The notes beneath the pieces are model-generated. The model was not told the DNA's origin. It worked only from the letters and a program-made list of their open reading frames with translations, and did no database searches. Made by a program: the position numbers and the translations under genes. Below are positions 39,456-47,505 of a stretch of 64,000 bases of DNA, in pieces; position 1 is the first letter of the stretch, and every line of letters begins with the position of its first letter. Source of the DNA: DATFVJ01 sp963826515. GTDB lineage: Bacteria > Actinomycetota > Actinomycetes > Streptosporangiales > Streptosporangiaceae. The stretch spans positions 310,001-374,000 of the forward strand of contig CAWGXI010000010.1 in assembly GCA_963826515.1 (NCBI GenBank), written 5' to 3'.

Positions 39456-40034
39456 CGGCGCCACCGAAACGACCGCCGGCCTGCCGACCCGGGCCGCGGT
39501 CTCCATGCCGCGTGCGCTAGCTCAGCTGATGCCCGGCCGCAGTCAGCGCATACCACTTGCCGCCGAACCAAGAAATCCTTACAGGCGAGGTCTGCGCCAG
39601 GCGCGCTATCGCCCATGTCGGCACAGAGCGGGTGGCCTGTGCGGGTACCAGGAGTCTGCCTGGCCCGTGAGCTGCAGCGATGAGCGGGATCAGCCGTAGA
39701 CATCGTGATCAGCCGTGTCCCTCCGCCTGCTCTAGCGCGGGTGACAACCAAAATTCGTCATATTGCTGACTTCGAGTTCGTCATTCCGCCGGGTAGCCGG
39801 GTGACAGGGTTAGTGACTCGCAACTGGGCAGCAGTGGCGTCGGACGCGTTCATCTCCACCCGCCACCATCGCGCTGAGGAGCCCGGCCAAGCGCGTCGAA
39901 ACGCCCTAACGGCCGATCTGAAAGCTAGCGCTAACGCCGAACCGGGTGGCCGCTGGCGCACAATTGGGCGGCTCGGTGAGCGCCCTGGCGCTGCCTTTCC
40001 CCCAAGACAACTACGTATCGTGACAAGCTTGCCG
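39456..40034. other. spacer at the right end of element B
   Basis: No convincing gene. A plus-strand frame from 39705 runs into the right arm and ends with the same peptide (PYARQGSDTAAKPTGRLITP) as the arm of element A, so a short coding end may be part of the arm. Confidence 0.45.
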
Positions 40035-40359
40035 CCAGCGACCGTCGCGCCCGACCCCTACGCCCGGCAGGGAAGCGACACCGCGGCCAAGCCGACAGGC
40101 AGGCTCATAACGCCTGGCGACTATGAGCGGTCGTAGGCGGGGAATACCCGGCCTGGCCGGCTCTGGCGCCTGCGCCGCCTCGTCTCGTGCCGTCTCGCGC
40201 TCCCCCCGTCCGCCAGGTCGCTCCTGCGCTGTCCATGTGCGGCCGCGTACTCCCCATACGCCCCCCAGATGGGCGGCCCGAGCAAGTTGTCAGGTAGCGG
40301 CGTGGGGAGCATTCCCCGCCGGAGCCGTGAGCGCAGGTTCGAATCCTGTCGGGGGGCAC
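40035..40359 (+). repeat. right arm of element B with att copy (40316-40359)
   Basis: Second copy of 23470-23782, with a short insertion near 40136. The att core differs from the tRNA by T to G at its third base and one extra G in the G run. It marks the outer end of the island; sequence to the right no longer shows element features. Confidence 0.82.
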
Positions 40360-40789
40360 CATTTGACTACCAGGCCTCTTGATTGTCAGCCACTTCCGCG
40401 CTCCGAAGATCCAGCTGCCCAATTGAGCGGGAAGATCCACGCCGGCGTAGCCCGACGGCCCGATATCTCCCTATTGGTAATGCTTCTTGCACTTTTCTCC
40501 CGCTTGCATTGATTGCCGCGTCATACGCGCGGGTGACTATCGTCGGCCCGCCAGTCGTGCGGACACATGGGGTAGATAAATGTGTCGGCAATTGACAGGT
40601 CACAGAGGATAGACAAATGTGTCGGCCATTGGATGGCCACAGGGTGGACAAGCGCGCGGTATCTCGATAAGCCAGAAGGGTGGGCGTCGGCCAGCCCGGC
40701 GTCCGCAGATCATCAATTAAGGGCAAAAGGCGGTGACGTAGTAATTGCCCTACCCATCTCCGGTGCTAGGCAGGTTAGCGAGGTGCGCC
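40360..40789. other. intergenic region between the island end and the nitroreductase
   Basis: Chromosomal flank with no gene; it contains the direct repeats at 40571-40655 and presumably the nitroreductase promoter. Confidence 0.5.
40571..40655 (+). repeat. two and a half 35-36-bp direct repeats
   Basis: Units start GGTAGATAAATGTGTCGGC (40571) and GGATAGACAAATGTGTCGGC (40607), each ending CACAG; a third, partial unit begins GGTGGACAAGCG at 40643. They could be operator-like sites, or scars of repeated insertions with the same ends. They lie about 135-220 bp upstream of the nitroreductase start. Confidence 0.7.
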
Positions 40790-41839
40790 ATGCTGGACCC
40801 CTTCGCCACCGATGAAAGCATTTTCCGGTTGATCCGTGCTGCCCAGGCGGCACCGTCAATCCAGAATACCCAGCCCTGGTCGTTCCGCATCGTCGCCGAC
40901 GACCGGATCGAACTGCGCGCCAATCCAGGGCGCCAGCTGCGGGTCGCTGACCCGAGTGGCCGCGAGATGGTCATTAGCTGCGGGGCGGCGCTGTTCAACC
41001 TTCGGATGGCGCTCCGGGTAATGGGGCATGATCCCGTGGTCTGGCTAGTCCCCGACCAGCGGAGCCACCCGGACTTGCTCGCGTCGGTGGAGGTCGTGCG
41101 GAGCCGGGCGCGGCCGCCGAGCTTCACCGAGCAACGGCTGTACGAGGCGATCCAGAAGCGGCACACCAACCGGGAGCCGTTCAACAGCCGCCGGGTCCCG
41201 ATGCCCATCGTGACGGAGCTCGAGCATGCCGCCTGGCGTGAGCGGGCCCACGTATGGCTGCTGCACCGTAACGACGCGAGGCAGCTACTTCGTGTCACTG
41301 CCAGGGCCGATAAGAGACTGCGCGACGATGCCGGATACGTGCGGGAACTGCGGCAGTCTATCGACGCCGGCAAAGGCCTCGGCGTGCCTATCGCCGCCTT
41401 CGGCCCGCAGCCGAAGAGAGCCCACGGTCCGGTCCGTGATCTGGGGCTTGGCCTGCCTGGCCAACGCCGATGTGAGCGGTTCGAGACCCACGCGCTGCTG
41501 ATGGTGCTCTCGACCTGCGAGACCGACACTGCACTGGCCTGGCTTCGCGCGGGCCAGGGCCTGCAGCGGGTCCTGCTGACGGCGACACGCTATGGCGTGG
41601 CGGCGTCATTCCTCACCCAGCCCTTCGAGCTGCAGGACAGAGACAGATACGCCGCGCCTGCTTACGACCTGCCGGCGTGGCTCAAGCACCCGGAGCTGAT
41701 GGTGTTGCGGCTTGGCTACGGGCCACCAGTGGCAGGCACGCCGCGGGAGGCGTGCCCCGATGTGGTCGACTGGCGGATCCAGCCGCCGCGCCAGGTCCGG
41801 CCGCCGGACGCCGGGTGCGACGCGGATCGGGCGCCGTGA
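40790..41839 (+). CDS. Acg-type FMN-binding nitroreductase-fold protein
   Basis: 349 aa, two-lobed nitroreductase fold as in mycobacterial Acg (Rv2032) proteins of the dormancy regulon. Segments: RAAQAAPSIQNTQPWSFRIV for FMN contacts, ISCGAALFNLRMALRVMG, LYEAIQKRHTNREPF, and the C-terminal VLLTATRYGVAASFLTQPFE. The ATG at 40790 is preceded by GAGGTG. The role is uncertain; some relatives sequester flavin rather than reduce substrates. The following small gene begins within its stop codon. Confidence 0.87.
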   Translation: MLDPFATDESIFRLIRAAQAAPSIQNTQPWSFRIVADDRIELRANPGRQLRVADPSGREMVISCGAALFNLRMALRVMGHDPVVWLVPDQRSHPDLLASVEVVRSRARPPSFTEQRLYEAIQKRHTNREPFNSRRVPMPIVTELEHAAWRERAHVWLLHRNDARQLLRVTARADKRLRDDAGYVRELRQSIDAGKGLGVPIAAFGPQPKRAHGPVRDLGLGLPGQRRCERFETHALLMVLSTCETDTALAWLRAGQGLQRVLLTATRYGVAASFLTQPFELQDRDRYAAPAYDLPAWLKHPELMVLRLGYGPPVAGTPREACPDVVDWRIQPPRQVRPPDAGCDADRAP

Positions 41840-42114
41840 CGTGCAACGAGGCGTGCAGTGCCACGGCACCCAGGCGAACGGCACTGCACGCCCTAGTGGC
41901 GCGGAAAGCTCCGGCGCACTACTCGCCGCAGCGAGAAGGCGAGGAACTGCGGAGCTCACGACGAAAACTTCTGCCTACCGTCATCGAGTATGTGACCGCG
42001 ATCGTCGTCGGGCTCGCCTTGCCCGCAGCAGCCGTGGCGTTGTACTTCGGTATCGCCGTCTACCTGGTGGTGCCGTTCCGGGATGTCGCACGGCTGCTGT
42101 TCCGGCGTTCATAG
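41836..42114 (+). CDS. small membrane protein, 92 aa
   Basis: GTG at 41836 overlaps the nitroreductase stop as GTGA. The C-terminal half has a hydrophobic helix pair (YVTAIVVGLALPAAAVALYF, GIAVYLVVPF) ending in basic RLLFRRS; the first half is hydrophilic and Ala/Arg-rich. No family recognised. A 12-bp inverted repeat lies within its first codons, so the true start could be later, near RRKLLPTVIEY. Confidence 0.55.
   Translation: MTCNEACSATAPRRTALHALVARKAPAHYSPQREGEELRSSRRKLLPTVIEYVTAIVVGLALPAAAVALYFGIAVYLVVPFRDVARLLFRRS
41851..41891 (+). terminator. 12-bp perfect inverted repeat after the nitroreductase
   Basis: GCGTGCAGTGCC (41851-41862) pairs perfectly with GGCACTGCACGC (41880-41891) across a 17-base loop, twelve bases after the nitroreductase stop. 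There is no U run, so termination or mRNA stabilisation is only a guess. Confidence 0.5.
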
Positions 42115-42269
42115 TGCCAATGAATCCGTCCCGGCGGCACCGGACATCGAACTGGATAGCCGCATCGCTCAGGCTGGCGGGCCCGAGGCCCTTGGCATTG
42201 ATTACCGTCACACTCGCCAGCCTCGGGTGATGTCAGACTGACTCCCTCAGCGTTGACTTCGACGCCATA

Positions 42270-42290
42270 ATGACGTCATACTGATGTCAT
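42270..42290 (+). promoter_or_regulatory. operator-like palindromes at the start of the ribbon-helix-helix gene
   Basis: The perfect palindrome ATGACGTCAT (42270-42279) is followed after two bases by TGATGTCA (42282-42289), running into the ATG. The two related half-site pairs suit a dimeric ribbon-helix-helix repressor controlling its own gene. No ribosome site fits between, so the mRNA is probably leaderless. Confidence 0.68.
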
Positions 42291-42852
42291 GAACCTCGCT
42301 TCGTACGTCGACAACCTCCGCCGCGAGCTGGCAGTCGCCGCTGCGGCTGGTGACGAGGACACTCGCGCGCTTGCCGAGCGGCTCACCGCGCCGCTTGAGT
42401 CGGCGGCCAGGCTCGCCCTGCTGGAGGCGCTGTCGGCCGCCGCAGATGAGATCACCCGCGATCTCGCGCCGGGCTCGGTCGAGGTACGCCTGCGCGGGCG
42501 CGACCCCGACTTCGTCGTGACACCACCGCCAGCCGACCGGTCATCCGAAGAGAAATCCGAGGGCGGACCGAGGATCGCGCTGGGCGCGGTGGAGGCCGCG
42601 ATGGGTGCCCGGCCGCCCGCTCCACTGTCCCTGCCGGATGCCGACGAGGGCGGTACGGCCCGGATCTCGCTGCGCGTGCCCGAAAATCTCAAGCCGCGCA
42701 TCGACGAGGCGGCCAGCAGGATGGGGCTGTCGGTCAACGCCTGGCTCGTCCGTGCCGTGTCCGCCGCCCTCGGACCCGACGACCGAGGCCGCGGCTCCGG
42801 CCAGGGCGGGGGCGAGCAGTTCGGGCGGCGCTACACCGGCTGGGTGCGCTAG
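42289..42852 (+). CDS. ribbon-helix-helix (HicB/Arc-type) regulator
   Basis: 187 aa. The N-terminal half is helical (YVDNLRRELAVAAAAGDEDT, ALAERLTAPLESAARLALLE). The C-terminal third carries the ribbon-helix-helix TARISLRVPENLKPRIDEAA and MGLSVNAWLVRAVSAAL. It ends with a basic Gly-rich tail. It directly precedes a DUF4097 gene and a DrrAB-like ABC pair, a set found together in many streptomycetes. No toxin partner of HicA type is present, so it is probably a transcription regulator of this operon, acting on the palindromes at its own start. Confidence 0.83.
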   Translation: MNLASYVDNLRRELAVAAAAGDEDTRALAERLTAPLESAARLALLEALSAAADEITRDLAPGSVEVRLRGRDPDFVVTPPPADRSSEEKSEGGPRIALGAVEAAMGARPPAPLSLPDADEGGTARISLRVPENLKPRIDEAASRMGLSVNAWLVRAVSAALGPDDRGRGSGQGGGEQFGRRYTGWVR

Positions 42853-42921
42853 GGCATGTCTCGCAGATCGCTGGCGGCGCGGATCGGCGCCCAGACGACG
42901 ACCAGCGGCGTTGTCGTCGTC

Positions 42922-42942
42922 GCCGATAGCTCCACTATCGGC
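42922..42942 (+). terminator. short hairpin downstream of the regulator gene
   Basis: GCCGATAG (42922-42929) pairs with CTATCGGC (42935-42942) around a five-base loop, 70 bp after the stop. It is followed by TCCTTCTC rather than a T run. It may be an attenuating terminator between the regulator and the DUF4097 gene. Confidence 0.5.
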
Positions 42943-43089
42943 TCCTTCTCGGCCTTGCCGGTCGCCGCCTGGATCACCGCCCGCATCCACCGAGATCTAC
43001 GAGACACGCCCCAGCGGCACCCGCCCCGGCCACCATTCGTCACCCGTCCCGCGACGGGACACCTGCTAAGCCATCAGGAGGGAATCGCC

Positions 43090-43932
43090 ATGCCAACATT
43101 CGACACCCCCGAACCGATCGTCGCCACCATCGACATCGCGGCCGGATATGTCCGGATCCGCGCGAGCGACCGCGCTGACACGGTCGTCGAGGTACGCCCG
43201 GGAGACGAGTCCGAGGACGCTGACGTCCAGGCCGCCGGACAGACCCAAGTCGAGTACGCCAACGGCCAGCTGCTGGTGAAAGCGCCCAAGAACAAGATCC
43301 GTTCGCTCTTCGGCCGGCCTGCGTCGATCGACGTAACGGTCGAGCTGCCGAGCGACTCACGTGTTGACGGGAAGGCCTGGGCGGACTTCCGCAGTGAGGG
43401 CCGCATTGGCGAATCCACATTCGACACTGCCGCCGGCTCCATCCGCCTTGATCAGACCGGCAAGCTGAAGCTGCGAACCGGCGCGGGCGACATCTCGGTT
43501 GGCCGGGCGGGCGGGCACACCGACGTGTCCACCTCGTCCGGCAAGATCTGGATTGGCGAGATCGACGGCTCCGCGGTGGTCAAGACCTCCAACGGCGACA
43601 TCACCGTCGGCAAGGTGACCGGCGACGTACGGCTGAACACAGCGAACGGCGACATCACCGTCGACTGTGCCCTGGCCGCCGTTGGCGCCAAGACCGCGTA
43701 CGGCAGGGTCCGGATCGGCGAGGTCGTGCGCGGCTCAGTTGTGCTCGAGACCGGCTTCGGAGAGTTGGAGCTCGGGGTCAGGTCGGGCACAGCCGCCTGG
43801 CTGGACGTCAGCTCACAGCACGGCAGGGTGCGCAGCGATCTGGACGCAAGTGACGGCCCAGAACAGACCGACGAGACCGTCGAGGTGCGCGCTCGCACCG
43901 GTCACGGCGACATCGTGATCCGTCGTCCCTGA
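43090..43932 (+). CDS. DUF4097 beta-helix repeat protein
   Basis: 280 aa of right-handed beta-strand repeats: DISVGRAGGHTDVSTSSGKI, GSAVVKTSNGDITVGKVTGD, VRLNTANGDITVDCAL, GELELGVRSG, VEVRARTGHGDIVIRRP. No signal peptide or membrane segment. AGGAGG lies eight bases before the ATG. The family is often encoded with DrrAB-type exporters; its biochemical role is unknown, possibly a scaffold or sensor. It lies between the ribbon-helix-helix regulator and the ABC genes. Confidence 0.88.
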   Translation: MPTFDTPEPIVATIDIAAGYVRIRASDRADTVVEVRPGDESEDADVQAAGQTQVEYANGQLLVKAPKNKIRSLFGRPASIDVTVELPSDSRVDGKAWADFRSEGRIGESTFDTAAGSIRLDQTGKLKLRTGAGDISVGRAGGHTDVSTSSGKIWIGEIDGSAVVKTSNGDITVGKVTGDVRLNTANGDITVDCALAAVGAKTAYGRVRIGEVVRGSVVLETGFGELELGVRSGTAAWLDVSSQHGRVRSDLDASDGPEQTDETVEVRARTGHGDIVIRRP

Positions 43933-43972
43933 CTACCCAGATGAACTCCAGGTAGTTGCGAAAAGAGGGAAC

Positions 43973-44931
43973 ATGACTAACCCGCGATCCCAGCCGGCGA
44001 TCGCGGCAACTGGGCTGCGCAAGTCCTACGGCGACAAGGTTGTGCTCGACGGCGTCGACCTGGAGGTCGCCGAGGGAACGATCTTCTCGCTGCTCGGCCC
44101 CAACGGCGCTGGCAAGACCACCATGGTCCAGATCCTGTCCACGTTGATCCGCGCCGACGACGGCGAGATACGAGTCGCGGGCCATGATCTGGCCCAGGAT
44201 CCGGACGCGGTACGCGCCGCGATAGGCGGCACCGGCCAGTACTCGGCCGTGGACAAGCTGCTCACTGGCGAGGAGAGCCTGATCCTGATGGCGGACCTGC
44301 ACCACCTGAGCCGGCGCGAGGGCCGGCGGCGCGCCGCCGAATTGCTCGGGCAGTTCGCGATCTGGCCGAGGCGGCCAAGAAGACGGCCGCCGCCTGTTCC
44401 GGCGGCATGCGGCGCCGGCTCGATCTGGCGATGACCCTGGTCGGCGACCCGCGAATCATCTTCCTCGACGAGCCGACCACCGGGCTCGACCCGCGCAGCC
44501 GACGCACCATGTGGCAGATCATCCGCGACCTCGTAGCCAGTGGAGTCACGATCTTCCTCACGACGCAGTATCTGGAGGAGGCGGACGAACTCGCCGACCG
44601 GATCGCACTCCTCGACCACGGCACGCTGATCGCCGAGGGCGCCGCGGACGAACTCAAACGCCTCGTCCCCGGGGGTCACATCCGGCTCCGGTTCGCCGAC
44701 GCGAGCGAACTCAAATCGGCCATCGTCACTCTCGGTGAGGCGTCACTCGACGACGACCTCACCCTGCGGGTCCCGGGCGACGGCAGCGTCCGGTCACTGC
44801 GGGCTCAGCTCTCCCGGCTCGACGATGCGTCGATCGAGGTCGCTGAGCTATCAGTCCACACCCCCGATCTCGACGACGTCTTCCTCGCCCTCACCGGGCA
44901 TCACGACAAAGAAAAGGAAGCGTTACGATGA
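43973..44931 (+). pseudogene. DrrA-like ABC transporter ATPase, frameshifted
   Basis: Daunorubicin-resistance type ATPase. The first frame gives Walker A LLGPNGAGKTTMVQ and the Q-loop region GGTGQYSAVDKLLTGEE. At about 44360 two extra bases break the frame (QFAIW for expected QFDL). The second frame continues CSGGMRRRLDLAMTLVGDPR, Walker B IIFLDEPTTGLDPRSR, the H-loop region TTQYLEEADELADRI and the C-terminal domain. All motifs exist, so a repaired reading would be a normal 318-aa protein. The stop overlaps the next gene's start as ATGA. Confidence 0.85.
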
Positions 44932-45717
44932 GCACCTCTGCCTGCTTTGTGAGCGATTCGGCGACGATGCTGCGCCGCAACCTCCGGCACATTCAGCGCT
45001 ACCCATCCATGACATTGATGCTCGTAGGCATGCCGGTCATCTTCCTGCTGCTGTTCGTCTACGTCTTCGGCGGCACCCTGGGCGCCGGACTCGGTGGCGC
45101 CTCAGGCGGCCGCGCCGAATACGTCAACTACGTGACTCCCGGAATCGTCCTGATGACCGTGGCGGGCGCCGCAATGGGAACAGCGGTATCGGTGGCCATG
45201 GATATGACAGAAGGAATCGTGGCCCGGTTCCGCACTATGGCGATCTCCCGCGCCTCAGTGCTGACCGGACACGTGAGCGGCAGCGTGATTCAGACCCTGC
45301 TCAGCATGGCGGTCGTCATCGTCGTCGCCCTGCTGATCGGATTCCGACCCACCGCAGGGCCCGTCGAGTGGATAGCCGCCGGCGGCGTCCTCACGCTCTT
45401 CGTCGTCGCGCTCACCTGGCTGTCGGTCGCGTTTGGCTTGGTCTCCAAGAGCGCCGAGGCGGCCAGCAAGGCCCCTGCCACTGCTGCTCCTGCCGTTCCT
45501 CGGCAGTGGATTCGTCCCCACCGAATCGATGCCGGCCGGACTGCGCTGGTTCGCCGAGCACCAGCCCTTCACACCCGTTATCGAGACGCTGCGCAGGCTC
45601 CTGCTTGGCACCCCTACCGGCAACAGCGCGATCCTCGCGATCGCCTGGTGCGCTGGCATCACACTGGCCGGCTACCTCTGGGCGAGGAAACTATTCAATC
45701 GCGATCCTGCACGTTAG
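44928..45717 (+). pseudogene. DrrB-like ABC transporter permease, frameshifted
   Basis: Six-helix ABC-2 permease. The first frame covers LRRNLRHIQRYPSMTLMLVG to FGLVSKSAEAASK with helices FLLLFVYVFGG, VNYVTPGIVLMTVAGAAMG and VVIVVALLIGF. After a one-base shift near 45465 the second frame gives LPLLLLPFLGSGFVPTESMP, LRWFAEHQPFTPVIETL and AIAWCAGITLAGYLWARKLF. The domain is complete apart from the shift. It is coupled to the ATPase gene. Confidence 0.85.
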
Positions 45718-45740
45718 CCGGCGTCCGACGGCGAGGGCGC

Positions 45741-45799
45741 CGCTTAATGGCCGCCGCTTCGCGGGACCATCGGCCCTGGGGGGCGGTGGCCATTAAGCG
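45741..45799. promoter_or_regulatory. 17-bp inverted repeat before the dehydrogenase gene
   Basis: CGCTTAATGGCC(g)CCG at 45741 and its inverse GGCGGTGGCCATTAAGCG at 45782-45799 match except for one base, with a loop of about 25 bases. It could be a bidirectional terminator after the ABC genes or an operator 40 bp before the dehydrogenase start. Confidence 0.55.
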
Positions 45800-45840
45800 C
45801 ACTCTTGGTGCGGTGGCGGCGGGAGAGGCGGGTACCGGTG

Positions 45841-46950
45841 ATGTCGGAGACGTCGGCGAGCTGGGCGGTCGATGAGCTAGGCCCGGCAAAGGTTGTCTTC
45901 TTGCGCCCCTGCACCGGGGTCGAAGCGGTTGTCGTGGTCGACAACGTCGCACTCGGCCCGGCGATCGGCGGTGTCCGGATGCGGCCCGATATCACGGCGG
46001 GTGAGGTGGCACGCCTTGCCCGCGCGATGACCATGAAGAATGCGGTCGCCGGGCTGCCACATGGTGGCGGTAAGTCCGGCATCGCCGCACTGCCGGACCT
46101 CGCGCCAGTGGACCACGAGCGGGTGATGCGCGCCTTCGCCCGCGCCATCGAGCATCTGACCGAATACATACCCGGGCCCGACATGGGCACGAGCGAGACG
46201 TCCATGGCGTACGTACACGACGAGATCGGCCGATGTGTGGGCCTGCCGAGCGTGCTCGGCGGGATCCCCCTTGATCAGCTTGGCGCGACCGGGTTCGGGG
46301 TGGCTGTCTGCGCCGATGTCCTTAGCGCAGCCAAGGTTCTCGACCTCGCAGGTGCGCGCGTGGTCATCGAGGGCTTCGGCGCGGTAGGCAGCCACGCGGC
46401 CGCCGCCCTGGCGGAGCGTGGTGCCCTTATCATCGCCGCCTCGGATGTCCAGGGCGCGACGTGGGAGCCGGGCGGGCTTGATGTGCCTGCTCTGGTGCGC
46501 TTCGAGCATGGCGACGGCTCGGTGTCCGGTTTCCCTGGCGGCATGGCCGTGCCGCGTGACGACGTCCTCGGCTTGGACTGTGACATCTTCATTCCTGCGG
46601 CACAGCCGGACGTGGTGACCGCGGACAATGCAGGGAAGATCGCGGCTCGGGTAGTCATCGAGGCAGCCAACATCCCGCTCACCAGGGAAGCCGAGACTGA
46701 GCTACACGAGCGGGGTGTGCTGTGCGTCCCCGACGTGGTCGCCAATTCGGGCGGCGTCATCTGCGCGGCAGCCGAGCACCGCGGCGCCAGCAGAGCCGAG
46801 GCGTTCGCCGAGATAGAAGAGAAGATCCGCGCGAGCACGGCCGAATTGCTCGACCGCACCCGCGACAGCGTGCTAGCCCCGCGCGCGGCCGCCGTCCAGA
46901 TGGCCGAGTCAAGGCTGGCTCAGGCGATGGCCGTCCGGCGCCGTTACTGA
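45841..46950 (+). CDS. Glu/Leu/Phe/Val dehydrogenase family protein
   Basis: 369 aa NAD(P)-dependent amino acid dehydrogenase. The substrate region is GGVRMRPDITAGEVARLARA followed by MTMKNAVAGLPHGGGKSG with the two catalytic lysines; PGPDMGTSE has the catalytic Asp. The Rossmann domain has VVIEGFGAVGSHAAAALAE, then EAANIPLT and PDVVANSGGVICAA. Substrate preference (leucine/valine or glutamate) cannot be told by eye. The ATG at 45841 is preferred; a GTG at 45805 would add 12 residues. Confidence 0.9.
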   Translation: MSETSASWAVDELGPAKVVFLRPCTGVEAVVVVDNVALGPAIGGVRMRPDITAGEVARLARAMTMKNAVAGLPHGGGKSGIAALPDLAPVDHERVMRAFARAIEHLTEYIPGPDMGTSETSMAYVHDEIGRCVGLPSVLGGIPLDQLGATGFGVAVCADVLSAAKVLDLAGARVVIEGFGAVGSHAAAALAERGALIIAASDVQGATWEPGGLDVPALVRFEHGDGSVSGFPGGMAVPRDDVLGLDCDIFIPAAQPDVVTADNAGKIAARVVIEAANIPLTREAETELHERGVLCVPDVVANSGGVICAAAEHRGASRAEAFAEIEEKIRASTAELLDRTRDSVLAPRAAAVQMAESRLAQAMAVRRRY

Positions 46951-47505
46951 GCACCGAATTAAGGCGCTAAGCGACGTATTTCCCGATCTGACGTGCCAGG
47001 ATCGGGAACCATGCGCATCCTCACCCGCGATCCTGATCTCGGTCGTCGCGCTCGCGGTCGCGACCGCCCTGGTGGTGCCGTCTGCCTCACCCTCGGTGGG
47101 CTATACCCCGCACGTAACCGCAGGTAGCTCGCGGTGCAGGTCGGCACGCGGGGACCTTCGACCCTAACGGCCGACCTCGACGCTGAGTAATTGTTGGGGG
47201 GCGAAGTGCGGCAGTTTACGGCGTTCGCCCGGCACAGACGCCCGGTATACAACACCGCCGCCGAGTTGAGAGGACGTCTCATGCCTGCTGGGTGACGCGC
47301 CAACGTCACCCAGCCGGAGAACCACTCGCCACGCAGAACACGATCCCCGCTCGGGCTTGGCCGGATGTAAGCACAGGCCCGGCGCACGGGACGACGTTAA
47401 CCGCACATGACGCTTGACAGGACAATACCGGCGGACTAACCCTTAGCGGGTGAGGCCTTCACCGGGCTCACCGGCCGAGATTGGGCCGTCGGCTTGGGGG
47501 GACCG
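46951..47505. other. intergenic region, no supported gene
   Basis: Around 47015-47165 a plus-strand frame reads LISVVALAVATALVVPSASP, like a signal peptide, but has no start in frame and stops soon after. I treat it as a possible relic only. Confidence 0.45.

Noticed and set aside
42289..42852. HicB-type antitoxin of a toxin-antitoxin pair
   Set aside because: No HicA or other small toxin gene adjoins; the context is a DUF4097/ABC operon, so a plain regulator is more likely.
46996..47165. Signal-peptide-like frame before the LuxR regulator
   Set aside because: No start codon in frame, no ribosome site and an early stop; kept only as a possible relic.
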